A DNA stretch of 64,000 nt, from assembly GCA_963825345.1 (NCBI GenBank), contig CAWGSQ010000012.1, forward strand, positions 62,001-126,000. The letters run 5' to 3'. Positions within the stretch are counted from its first letter, which is position 1, and each line of letters opens with the position of its first letter. The notes under the pieces were generated by a model, which searched no databases, was not told the origin of the DNA, and saw only the letters and a list, made by a program, of their open reading frames with translations. Source of the DNA: JACVRW01 sp963825345. GTDB taxonomy: Bacteria; Actinomycetota; Thermoleophilia; Solirubrobacterales; Thermoleophilaceae. Below are positions 33,868-42,634 of this stretch, one piece after another. The position numbers and the translations under genes are program-made.

Positions 33868-35796
33868 ATGTCGGCTCACACCACACACAGGTTGATCGTC
33901 CTGACGCTCGTCTCCGCTCTCGTCATCGGTGGGGGCGTGACCGGTGACGCGTCCGCTCGGACCGACGCCACCGCTTCGTCGGTCGCGAAGCACAAGAAGA
34001 AGCGCAAGGCGGTCAAGTGCCGCAAGAACCAGGTCCCGATCAAGCTCAAGCGGCGGACCGTGGGCTGCCGGTCGTTGCGCGCGGCGCTGCCGGCGCCCAG
34101 TGAGGGCGACCCCCGGCCTCTGCTCGCCAAGACCGCGCTCGACGACGACCTGGCGGGAGTGCGCGATCGCCGTGGCCGGCGAGCGCCGTCGCTTAAGAAG
34201 CTGTCCCGCAAGGTCGGCCCGCGCGCCTACCGGACCCTGCAGCGCGCGATCCCGCAGGGCCTCGCCCGGCTGGACCGGCTGGCCGCGGCACCACCAACCG
34301 CCTCGCGCGCCGGTGCGACCGCGGCACGGCAGCTCCCGAAGTGCGCCGGCGGCCCGCCGCCGCCCACCAAGACCGACACCTACCGCTCGAGCTCCGGCGG
34401 CGAGAGCATGACTGCGAAGGTCACACTCGGCGCCGTCGGAACACTCGATCTGCAGCTCGAAGGCGGGGCGTACAGGATCAGCGTCGCGATCACGAGCGAC
34501 GAATGCAGCCACTTTGACGCCCCGTCGCCCTGTCCAACCGCCGCCGGGGTCGTGGACGCCACCGACAGCTCGACCTTCAAGGTCTCGCTTACGGTCGCCA
34601 AGGGTCACACGGTGCTGATGTCGAGGAGCTTCGACTACTCCGGGCAGACGAGGATGCACGCCGAAGTCGACGAGCACGCCAAGCTCAAGCTGATCGACAT
34701 CGACGACACCCGAACGGCGAACATCGAGCTCGGCGGCACGAGGCAGGAGTTCGGCCCGGTGAACCTCATCTACACAGGCATCCACCACGCTCGCGTCAAC
34801 ATGCCGAAGGGCGACTACGCCCCCGGCCTCAGCGCGGTCGACATCTCCCTCACCGCGCGCGGGGTTACCGTCGGCCGCTCGGACCTGGGGCAGGTCGGCA
34901 ACAGCATCGCCAGGGACCTCGACAGCGACTTCGCCGCGCTTGTCGGCGCTGAGATCGCCAACTTCAACGGTCTCAAGGGCACCTGGGAGACGGCAGGAGC
35001 GTGCGCCACGCTGGTCTTCGAGCCCGCAAGCTATGAGCTGGGGCGGCTGTCCAAGGGACAAACCGGCCAGCTCACCGCCCACGTGGTAGCGAAGTCGGGC
35101 GGCGGCACCGCCCGGCCCGGCGACTGGACCGTGATCGGCGTCGGGAACGGCACGCTCACCCCAGCCAGTGCCGCCGGTGCTGCGCCCAATTTCTCCTGGG
35201 TGGTGACCAATGCCGGCCACGGCATCAAGCTCAAGGGCGACCTCGAGGTCACCTCGACGGCGGGCGTCGCGAGCGGCACCTGGGAGCAGGAGACCGAGGA
35301 CAAACCGCTCTACCGCGGAACCGTCACCGGAACACGGGGCGACAGCTTGGAAACCGCGGGTGAATGCGGCGGGAGCTGGCAATTCAGCTACAGCGCCCGC
35401 CTGGCGTCATTAGACGGATCCGATCAGCCGTTCGCAGTAATCATCGACACGGACAGCGGGCCGGAGGGCGGAGATGCGCTGGGCTACGACGAAACAGGCA
35501 GCGGCACGTGGACGCTCGAACCATGCAACGGGTCACCCGGGTGCTCCGCCAACCTGTCGTTCGATCCCGATTTCCGCTCTCACGGAGACGTGTACTTCGA
35601 AGCCGACGCCGACACCGTCAGGGCGACCGTCGAGGTCGGGCCTATCGACAATGACTGCGGATCTCGGGGCTTCACGCTCGGACAAGGAACCTTCCCGCGC
35701 AGCATGGTCGGCGCCGACACCATCACGGTTGCCCTCTCGTGGAACAGCGGCCCGGTCTTCGGTAACGGGACAATGACCCTGACCCGCGTCAACTGA
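33868..35796 (+). CDS. large secreted protein, function unknown
   Basis: 642 residues. Signal peptide THRLIVLTLVSALVIGGGVTGDASA, then a lysine-rich stretch KHKKKRKAVKCRKNQVPIKL typical of exported proteins in this group, a helical region, and several beta-rich sections (MTAKVTLGAVGTLDLQLEGG, IELGGTRQEFGPVNLIYTG, GTWTLEPCNGSPGCSANLSF). The repeated phrase pattern GTWE/GTWT near 34980, 35277 and 35505 hints at tandem beta domains. No known family recognised. Starts 15 bases after the previous gene. Confidence 0.72.
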   Translation: MSAHTTHRLIVLTLVSALVIGGGVTGDASARTDATASSVAKHKKKRKAVKCRKNQVPIKLKRRTVGCRSLRAALPAPSEGDPRPLLAKTALDDDLAGVRDRRGRRAPSLKKLSRKVGPRAYRTLQRAIPQGLARLDRLAAAPPTASRAGATAARQLPKCAGGPPPPTKTDTYRSSSGGESMTAKVTLGAVGTLDLQLEGGAYRISVAITSDECSHFDAPSPCPTAAGVVDATDSSTFKVSLTVAKGHTVLMSRSFDYSGQTRMHAEVDEHAKLKLIDIDDTRTANIELGGTRQEFGPVNLIYTGIHHARVNMPKGDYAPGLSAVDISLTARGVTVGRSDLGQVGNSIARDLDSDFAALVGAEIANFNGLKGTWETAGACATLVFEPASYELGRLSKGQTGQLTAHVVAKSGGGTARPGDWTVIGVGNGTLTPASAAGAAPNFSWVVTNAGHGIKLKGDLEVTSTAGVASGTWEQETEDKPLYRGTVTGTRGDSLETAGECGGSWQFSYSARLASLDGSDQPFAVIIDTDSGPEGGDALGYDETGSGTWTLEPCNGSPGCSANLSFDPDFRSHGDVYFEADADTVRATVEVGPIDNDCGSRGFTLGQGTFPRSMVGADTITVALSWNSGPVFGNGTMTLTRVN

Positions 35797-36018
35797 GTGG
35801 TTAGCCGCGAGGACGGCTGGGGCAATCAACGGCCAGTGACGTACGCACTCGGCCTGATCGGATGGATGTTCCTCACCCTCGCGGTGTGCGGGCTCGTTCT
35901 CCCGATGATCCCCACAGGGGGAGAGGGGAACAACTACACGGTGGGCTCAGTCGTCGCGTGCGTCGTGTTGGCGGCGGTCGGCGGATTCATCGTCGCCAAG
36001 ACCCGGCGCGCCTACTGA
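35797..36018 (+). CDS. small membrane protein with two TM segments
   Basis: 73 residues from GTG 35797, immediately after the previous stop. Hydrophobic segments VTYALGLIGWMFLTLAVCGLVL and VGSVVACVVLAAVGGFIVAK, with short polar ends. An internal GTG at 35836 would remove the first 13, mostly polar residues. No family recognised. Real coding status is likely but not certain. Confidence 0.5.
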   Translation: MVSREDGWGNQRPVTYALGLIGWMFLTLAVCGLVLPMIPTGGEGNNYTVGSVVACVVLAAVGGFIVAKTRRAY

Positions 36019-36022
36019 ACAA

Positions 36023-36355
36023 TTGATCGGCTGCCTGTTCCCCTTTCAGCATGAGGCCACGGTGGCCATCTGGCTTTTCCTCGCCATCGCGTTGGGTGGG
36101 CGCTACGGCAGGCGAGTCGCCAGGCAAGTCGGGAGCGATCCACAGGCCTACCGGGAGCGGTGGGGCTACCGGCCTCGGACATCGCTGGCGGCGATGATTA
36201 TCGCGCTGCTCTTGTCGCTTGTGCCCCTCATTGCGTCCGCGTCGTTCTGCGACGACTTCTTCTTTGGTTGGGTGTGGCTCCTGATTTCGCCCTTGGTGAT
36301 CGCGGCGTTGGTCAGGGCGCTGGTGCCGATGGCGCGGCTCGCCCGCGCAGACTGA
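36023..36355 (+). CDS. putative membrane protein, function unknown
   Basis: About 110 residues from TTG 36023, with hydrophobic segments TVAIWLFLAIALGG, SLAAMIIALLLSLVPLIASA and FFFGWVWLLISPLVIAALVRAL. It has no recognisable motif; start is uncertain since no good ribosome site precedes the TTG and a GTG at 36062 is also possible. Membrane character and lack of a better gene on the other strand support it. Confidence 0.4.
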   Translation: MIGCLFPFQHEATVAIWLFLAIALGGRYGRRVARQVGSDPQAYRERWGYRPRTSLAAMIIALLLSLVPLIASASFCDDFFFGWVWLLISPLVIAALVRALVPMARLARAD

Positions 36356-36408
36356 GTAGCTCAGCTTGTTCACGCACGACTCGGCTCTGGTAGACCTGGG
36401 TCCCCGCC

Positions 36409-37866
36409 ATGGAAAAGCCTTCCGCGCTTCCCGTGTCCGAGACGTCGATAACTCGCCGCGGTGCCCTCAAGGGCGCGGTCGGCTTAGCAGCCCTCGGCGC
36501 CCTGCCGGCCAGCGCCGCCGGAAGCGGGAGACCAAGGTCGGGACGTGAACGCGTGGCGATCATCGGCGCCGGTGCGGGTGGCGTGGCCGCAGCCTACTTT
36601 CTGGCTGACAGCTTCGACGTCGACCTCTTCGAGGCGCGATCCAGAATCGGCGGCCAGTGCGACTCGCGGGTGATCAAGCACCAGGGGCGGAGAATCACCG
36701 TCGATCTCGGCGCCCAGTTCTTCCATCCCGACACCCACCCGATCTACGTCACGCTGCTGGAGGAGCTGGGCCTCTACGACCCCGAGCACCCCGACGGCGA
36801 CGCGACGCTGCAGGCTCCCGGGAGCCTGTGCATCTTCCGGACGGCCGGGGGCCCGCCCATCTTCTCGTCGTTGCACCCGCTCTCGACGCCGCAGCGTGCG
36901 ATCGACTTTGCGACGTTCACGGGGCTCGCGCGGCAGGCGGTCCTGTCGGACATGTCGTGGGAGATCACCGTCGACGCCTGGATCCGCAGCCTGCCCCTGC
37001 GGCGATCGTTCAAGAAGGACGTCCTTTATCCGTGGATCACGGCGACGATCGGGTGCGCGCGGGCCGACGCGCGGCGAGCGTCGGCACGGTCGATCCTGCA
37101 GACGTTCGCGCTGGCGTTCCCGGCCAACATTCTCGAGGGCGCCACCACGTACAACTCGAAGATCGGCCTGCAGGGGAACCTGCAGCGAATGCTGGACCGA
37201 AGCCCGACCGCCCATGTGCACCTCGGAACGCCTGCGCGAGCCCTGAGTCGCACACGCGGCGGCTGGTTCCTGCAGACGCCGGCGGGTCGGCAGGGGCCGT
37301 ATCGGCTCGTCGTGTTGAACGCGCCACCGCGTGCTGGACGGAAACTGCTGCGTCCGCTGCCCGCATTCGACGACATCACTTCGTTACTGGACGTGTATCG
37401 ATATTTCGACTCGCGCCTTGTGGTTCACACCGACGCGGCCTACGTGCACCGTGATCGCCGCAACTGGGGGGCCTACAACGCCGGGGTTGACGGTCTCAAT
37501 TGCGAGGGCAGCGCCTGGCTCGGCGCCCTGTACGAGAAGTCTGCCTCGGGCGCGAGCGTCCACGTGTTCAAGTCGTGGGCCCAGCGCCGGCGCGCCGACC
37601 CCAAGCACATCCTCTTGGAGCGGCGGTTCAAGCACCCGCTGATCAACCGCTCGACGATCAAGGCTGCACGCGCCCTGCGTCCGCTACAGGGCCGCAAGGG
37701 CTTGTACTTCAGCGGCCAATACACCACCGGCATGGACCTGCAGGAGTCAGCGCTCTACTCGGCCATGAAGGTGGCCGAAGCGATGGCTCCCGGCAGCCGG
37801 ACCCTGGCGTCGCTGAACACGCGTTTGAGCGCGCGCGGACGCGCCGGCATTTCGTACGACCTCTGA
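36409..37866 (+). CDS. Tat-exported FAD-dependent oxidoreductase (amine-oxidase-like)
   Basis: 485 residues. Twin-arginine-type signal SITRRGALKGAVGLAALGALPASA, then FAD-binding VAIIGAGAGGVAAAYFLADSF and ARSRIGGQCDSRV. The substrate domain is divergent; the C-terminus has GLYFSGQYTTGMDLQESALYSAMKVAEAM, which is the flavin-binding end of NAD(P)-binding/amine-oxidase-fold proteins. It is a relative of the oxidase at 9017 but from a different branch. It lies in the cluster of secreted proteins and is probably extracytoplasmic. The substrate is unknown. Confidence 0.85.
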   Translation: MEKPSALPVSETSITRRGALKGAVGLAALGALPASAAGSGRPRSGRERVAIIGAGAGGVAAAYFLADSFDVDLFEARSRIGGQCDSRVIKHQGRRITVDLGAQFFHPDTHPIYVTLLEELGLYDPEHPDGDATLQAPGSLCIFRTAGGPPIFSSLHPLSTPQRAIDFATFTGLARQAVLSDMSWEITVDAWIRSLPLRRSFKKDVLYPWITATIGCARADARRASARSILQTFALAFPANILEGATTYNSKIGLQGNLQRMLDRSPTAHVHLGTPARALSRTRGGWFLQTPAGRQGPYRLVVLNAPPRAGRKLLRPLPAFDDITSLLDVYRYFDSRLVVHTDAAYVHRDRRNWGAYNAGVDGLNCEGSAWLGALYEKSASGASVHVFKSWAQRRRADPKHILLERRFKHPLINRSTIKAARALRPLQGRKGLYFSGQYTTGMDLQESALYSAMKVAEAMAPGSRTLASLNTRLSARGRAGISYDL

Positions 37867-37877
37867 GTCCACCGGGC

Positions 37878-38279
37878 CTAGTCAGCCCACCAGTCGCGCT
37901 GACCCTCCACGTCTTCGCGCGGATCCTCTCCGAGATTGGGCGCGCCGAAGACGAGGATCTCGAGGCCCTCCGGACCGGCCTCGTAACCTCGCCACGTGCC
38001 GGGCGGGACGCGCACCACGTCCCACTCCTTGACCTCGACTATCTCGTCGTCGAGTTTCATGCGCCCACTCCCGCGCACGACCACATACAGCTCCTCCTAC
38101 TCCTTGTGCGTGTGGCCGTACGGGAAGCGATAGTCGGGCGGGATGCGCTGGTAGCTAAGGCCGGACTGCTCGAGCTCGAGTGCCTTGGTTGCGAGGCGGA
38201 ACTCCAGGTCCGGCGCGCCGTCGAAGTTGGACCCGACATCCTCCAGATCCTCCCTGAGGTTCCTGAGCGTGAACGGCAC
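37878..38279 (-). pseudogene. cupin protein interrupted by an in-frame TAG
   Basis: The minus-strand reading from ATG 38279 gives MPFTLRNLREDLEDVGSNFD, then RFPYGHTHKE, a TAG at 38099-38097, and EELYVVVRGSGRMKLDDEI and WDVVRVPPGTWRGYEAGPEG in the same frame. The cupin core expects HTHKEQEELYVVV, so one C-to-T change (CAG to TAG) has interrupted an otherwise intact ~133-residue cupin. It is similar to the intact cupin at 20329. A sequencing error is possible; no frame change is involved. Confidence 0.72.
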
Positions 38280-38375
38280 GGCCGCGAGTCTACGCGCCCT
38301 CGCCCACTAGCCCCGATACTGGAGACTGCCCGGCTCGATGGCGGTCATCGAGCAAGCATCGTCCTCCGGCGGCGC

Positions 38376-39505
38376 ATGATCCGCCGCGCGCCATCTTCGT
38401 TCGCTTCCTGAAGTTCGGTGCGCTCGCCTGGGGCGGTCCGGCGGCGCAGATCGCGATGATCAAGCACGAGTGCGTCGACCAGGAGTGCTGGGTCGACGAG
38501 GAGACCTTCAAGAAGACCCTGGCCGTCTACCAGGTCCTTCCCGGTCCGGAGGCGCACGAGTTGTGCGTCTACTTCGGACGGATAAGAGGCGGCAAGCTCG
38601 GCGGCTTCCTCGCGGGTCTCGGGTTCATGCTGCCCGGCTTTCTGCTCATGCTCGGGCTGTCCATCCTGTACGTCGAGGCGGACCTGGCTCAGCATCTCGA
38701 TGAGTTGTTCTATGGCCTGAAGGCCGCTGTCGGCGCGTTGCTCGCGCGGGCGCTTGTACGACTCAGCCGCTCATTCATTACGGACGTTCCGCTCGCTTTC
38801 CTGGCGGCGGCAGCCTTCGCCCTGACCGTCTTCGCATCTGCGAACTTCGCGCTCGTCCTTCTCGGGGCCGGCATCGCCTACGAGCTGTGGACAACCGGGC
38901 GACGGTGGGCCCAGCGGACGCACACCCTTTCCCTCGCGCCAGTCGCGCTCCTCGCCGTTGCGACCGGAGCGCTCACCGTCTCGCTCACCGCCGAGATTTT
39001 TTGGGAGGGCCTGACGGCCGGCCTCGTGACCTTCGGCGGAGCGTTCACCGTCATCCCCTACCTCCACGACGCCACGGTGGATGGCCAGCACTGGCTCACC
39101 GACTCGCAGTTCGTGGATGGTCTCGCGATGAGCGGAGTGCTCCCTGCACCGCTCATCATCTTCTCGACCTTCGTGGGCTATATCGCCGGCGGGCTGGGCC
39201 GCGGCCTCGCCATGACATTGGGCATCTTCCTGCCGGCGTTCGTCCTCCCGATCTTGTTTCATCGCTCGCTGGTCGCAATCGCCGAGAACCCGCGCGTGCG
39301 CGGAGTCGCGGCAGCCGTGATCGGGCTGATCGCCGCAGTCACGGTCGACGTGCTCGATGCGAGCGTGGTGGACGCACCCACCGCCGTGCTCGCGATCGCG
39401 GCCTTCGCGGCGCTAAACCGCTGGCACGGGAAGCTCGTGGTCGTCGGCACGGTGCTCGGCTGCAGGGTGATCGGAGCGCTCCTCCAAACGACCAACTTGG
39501 TCTAG
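38376..39505 (+). CDS. chromate transporter (ChrA/CHR family), 5' end apparently frameshifted
   Basis: The clean frame from ATG 38456 encodes 349 residues with ten or so hydrophobic segments; motifs VYQVLPGPEAHELCVYFG and GGAFTVIPYLHD mark the two CHR domains. Homology-like sequence continues upstream in frame as AIFVRFLKFGALAWGGPAAQIA from about 38390, but no start codon exists in that frame; the ATG at 38376 is one base out of frame (MIRRA, then one base missing before the GCC codon). The full N-terminus therefore probably starts at 38376 with a one-base loss near 38388. The family exports chromate or transports sulfate-like anions; which applies here is unknown. Confidence 0.8.
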
Positions 39506-39542
39506 CGCGAAAGCCAGACACATGTCCGGCGACGCCGAGACA

Positions 39543-39600
39543 CCAAAGTGTAGGAATTCGCCGACTTTCTCTCGGGCCGCAGCCGCCGTAGCTTCTGGGT
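39543..39600 (+). promoter_or_regulatory. conserved upstream block, copy 2 (AAAGT-N14-ACTTT plus GCCGCAGCCGCCGTAG)
   Basis: AAAGT at 39545-39549, ACTTT at 39564-39568 (14 bases between), and GCCGCAGCCGCCGTAG at 39576-39591, seven bases after the dyad, exactly as in copy 1. The following CTTCTGGGTCATGA places the ATG at 39602 about ten bases after CGTAG, so the transcript could be leaderless if CGTAG is a -10 element. Confidence 0.65.
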
Positions 39601-39601
39601 C

Positions 39602-42457
39602 ATGACCCGATGCCACGTCGAAGGAGGCGCCTCGGCCGGTGACATCGTGATGAGGCGGGACAGCTCGAAGGCCGTCGACCTACCGGTGACGCCGGTCCCC
39701 CCGAGGAACCCGCGCAGACCGGCGTTGCGCCGCACGCTGCTGGCGATCTGCCTGCTTGCTGGGATGCTGTCGGCGAGCTCGGCAGCGGCGGACGAGCGCC
39801 TCGTGTTCCCGGGGAGGGCCTCTCCGACTGGCCCGTGGCAGCTCGAGTTTGTGGACCCGGTCGGCGGCGGAACGCAGTCACTCACCACGTCACTTTCGAT
39901 CATCGACCCGACCTGGTCGCATGACAACAAGACGATTGCGTTCTACGACCAGTTTGGACGCGGCCTCGTCTTGAAGCCCGCCGTCGGAGGCGGCGAGAGC
40001 ACGTTCATTGGCCTGGACGCCATCAGACCGTCGTGGTCCCCCGTGAAGGGCGAGATTGCCTACTGGGCGCCCACACAGACCGCGTGGCAGTACGTGCTCA
40101 AGGTCGCGCCGACCGATGGCCAGGCTATCCGGACGGTGGCGGGCCCTTACGACGTGCGGTTCGCGATGCCGCTGGTTGGGCTGGAGCAGCCGGCGTGGTC
40201 TCCCGACGGCAAGAAGCTCGCGTTCGCGCTCAACCGTGGCATCGTCAGCGTGCCCGCGACCGGAGGCGCGCCAGCGCCGTTGGTTCCCGGCGGACCGACG
40301 AGGACGTACGTTACGCACGAGCCGTCCTACGCGCCCGACGGCAAACAGCTCGCGTACACGAAGTCAGTTGATGACGCCTTCGGCTCGTTCACTGCCTGGG
40401 AGCTCGTTGTGCGCAGCCTTCAAAACGGCCAAGAGCTCACCGTCGTTAGTGGGTCAAGTGTCAGGGACGACGTGAACGACCTTGCGCACGGGCCTCAGTC
40501 GTGGTCGCCCGACAGCACGCAGGTCGCGTTCGCCCTGCGGCACGGAACGCCGCAGGGCTCCCAGTCCACCGTGAACGTAGTGCGGAGCGATGGGAGCGGC
40601 CGCCGGTCCGTGGTTCAGCGCTCCGGGGCTGGTGCCCCCGCATGGGGACGCCCGGCCTTGCCCAGCTACTACGTCAAGCACGTGGAAGTCTCCCAGGGCA
40701 TCTCTCCCGCTTTCGGCGCACTGCTTCCGGTGGACCCGCTGGCAACGGCTCCGCTGGAGCTCCCGTGGACCCTCCCCTCGGTGGCGGGATCCGAAATCCG
40801 CCTCATCGCGGGCAAGTCAACCCTCGTGCGGATCTACGTGGGAGACGCGAGCCTCGAGCCCGGCAAGACGGAGACGCGCGAGCTGGGCTACCGCGTCAGC
40901 TACGGAACACCGTTCACGCCGGAGGAGGGCGAGCAGCACAACGTGACGGTATCGGCACCCGACGTCGCCCCGGAGCAGAAGTCGATCGACAGCGCGATCA
41001 ACGTCTGGCTGCCGCCGCATGGCTCCGTTGCGGGAGCACCCGTGCAGATCTCGGCAGAGGTGAACCCGGACGAAAGCGACGCCGAGTGCTCGGATTGCTA
41101 TCCGAACGGCAATCGCGCCAACGTCTCTGGCGTGCGGTTCAACACCGGCGGCGGCATCACGCTCGCGCCGGTGCCGATCGTGCTGTTCGGCCCGAACAAG
41201 CAGATCACGTTGCCGTCCCCGGCCTTTGCCTCGCTGTGGGGGGATCTGCCGCATTCGCTTCCGGTCAGGGACGACGGGATTACCGTCGACCCACCCGGCC
41301 TGGCACTCCCTCTCGATGCCACGAAGTTCCCGATCGGCTCGGGAGACTTCTGTGAGTATGCCCTCGCCGAACTCAACACGCTGCACACGCTGCACGCGGC
41401 GGGTGGCCCGTTCTCGGCAACGGGACCGGTTCGCTGGGTGGGCTACGGGTCGCCCGCGTTTCCGCCCGGTATCGCCTGTGACGGAAACGCGTTCTCACCG
41501 GGCGAGGACTTCGTCGTGCTGCGGGCCCACCAGCAGTCGGTGAACCACGAGTTCGGCCACACGCTTGGCCTTGATCACTTCTCCGGACCCAACGCGCTGC
41601 CGGCCGCGGGCGCCACCGCGCTGCCATACAGCGGGATCGGTGGATACGGCTACGAGCCTCTGAGCGGCGGCACGGTCGTGTACGACAAGGACACCATCGG
41701 CGACCTGATGTCGTACTCGCCGAGCCGATGGATCTCGCCATTCACGTGGAAAGCCATGTACCACGGGATCCTCGCTGAGTCTCCGGGTGTTACGCCGGCG
41801 CGACATCGGTCAGGCGCTGCCGCGTCCCGCGGCCTCGCGAGGAGCAGCGAGGTCAAGACGCGGAGGCTGGTCACGGGCTTCATGTCCGCCGGGCGCGGCG
41901 TGATACTCCGGTCGCTGGTTGCGGAGACCGCCCGGAACGCCGCGACGGGACCCGTGTTCGGCCGTGTACTGGCGCTGGATCGCAGTGGGCACGTGCTCGC
42001 CTCCGGCGCGGTCCGTGGCGCGCCAAGCGACAAGACCCCAGGCGCTGGCAACGAGCTGAGCCTGCCGTTCGTCATAACGCTCCCCGCCAGCGCGCGTATC
42101 GCGGCGCTCGCGCTGCGGAATGCGGACGGCCGGACGCTTACCACGGTCAGGAGGTCCAAGAATGCGCCCACCGGCCGGTTCAAGCGCGTACCCAAGAAGC
42201 TGAAGGCCGGAAGGTCCCTGACCGCGCGCTGGATTGCCCGCGACCGAGACCGCGACAAGCTGACGTTCGCGCTCTACGGGAGGCGCGGCAAGACGCGCTG
42301 GCAGCTCATCGCGATGGGCGCCGCCGGTCCGAGCCGAGCGGTTGTCAACCCCTCGAGGCTTGGCCGTGGCAAGCAGCTTCGGCTTCGGCTTCTCATAAGT
42401 GACGGCTTCAGGACGACGACGATAATCGGCCAGCCGATCCGGCTTGCCGGCCGGTAG
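39602..42457 (+). CDS. secreted propeller-metzincin metalloprotease
   Basis: 951 residues. Hydrophobic export segment ALRRTLLAICLLAGMLSASSAAA at about residues 42-65, a TolB-like propeller region (SWSPVKGEIAYWA, AWSPDGKKLAFALN, SWSPDSTQVAFALR), a beta-rich middle with Cys pair DAECSDCYPNG, then a metzincin catalytic core HEFGHTLGLDH near residue 649 with a Met-turn DLMSYSP near residue 700, and an Arg-rich Ig-like C-terminus. So it is an exported zinc endopeptidase; protein substrate unknown. The first ~35 residues (ASAGDIVMRRDSSKAVDLPV) copy the mature start of the small protein at 31081; ATG 39602 or ATG 39650 may be the start. Confidence 0.82.
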   Translation: MTRCHVEGGASAGDIVMRRDSSKAVDLPVTPVPPRNPRRPALRRTLLAICLLAGMLSASSAAADERLVFPGRASPTGPWQLEFVDPVGGGTQSLTTSLSIIDPTWSHDNKTIAFYDQFGRGLVLKPAVGGGESTFIGLDAIRPSWSPVKGEIAYWAPTQTAWQYVLKVAPTDGQAIRTVAGPYDVRFAMPLVGLEQPAWSPDGKKLAFALNRGIVSVPATGGAPAPLVPGGPTRTYVTHEPSYAPDGKQLAYTKSVDDAFGSFTAWELVVRSLQNGQELTVVSGSSVRDDVNDLAHGPQSWSPDSTQVAFALRHGTPQGSQSTVNVVRSDGSGRRSVVQRSGAGAPAWGRPALPSYYVKHVEVSQGISPAFGALLPVDPLATAPLELPWTLPSVAGSEIRLIAGKSTLVRIYVGDASLEPGKTETRELGYRVSYGTPFTPEEGEQHNVTVSAPDVAPEQKSIDSAINVWLPPHGSVAGAPVQISAEVNPDESDAECSDCYPNGNRANVSGVRFNTGGGITLAPVPIVLFGPNKQITLPSPAFASLWGDLPHSLPVRDDGITVDPPGLALPLDATKFPIGSGDFCEYALAELNTLHTLHAAGGPFSATGPVRWVGYGSPAFPPGIACDGNAFSPGEDFVVLRAHQQSVNHEFGHTLGLDHFSGPNALPAAGATALPYSGIGGYGYEPLSGGTVVYDKDTIGDLMSYSPSRWISPFTWKAMYHGILAESPGVTPARHRSGAAASRGLARSSEVKTRRLVTGFMSAGRGVILRSLVAETARNAATGPVFGRVLALDRSGHVLASGAVRGAPSDKTPGAGNELSLPFVITLPASARIAALALRNADGRTLTTVRRSKNAPTGRFKRVPKKLKAGRSLTARWIARDRDRDKLTFALYGRRGKTRWQLIAMGAAGPSRAVVNPSRLGRGKQLRLRLLISDGFRTTTIIGQPIRLAGR

Positions 42458-42481
42458 CCGCAAGGCAGGGCTCCGCGAAAG

Positions 42482-42555
<74 letters not shown>

Positions 42556-42634
42556 TCGGCGTGCAAGGGTAGCGGTCAACAAATCGCGCGGCACTTGACA
42601 TGGGGGCGTAGGGTGGAAGGGAGGTTCCCCCCTG

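Noticed and set aside
33691..35382. 563-codon minus-strand open frame opposite the 642-residue secreted protein
   Set aside because: No start context or domain; the plus-strand frame has a signal peptide and beta-type sequence.
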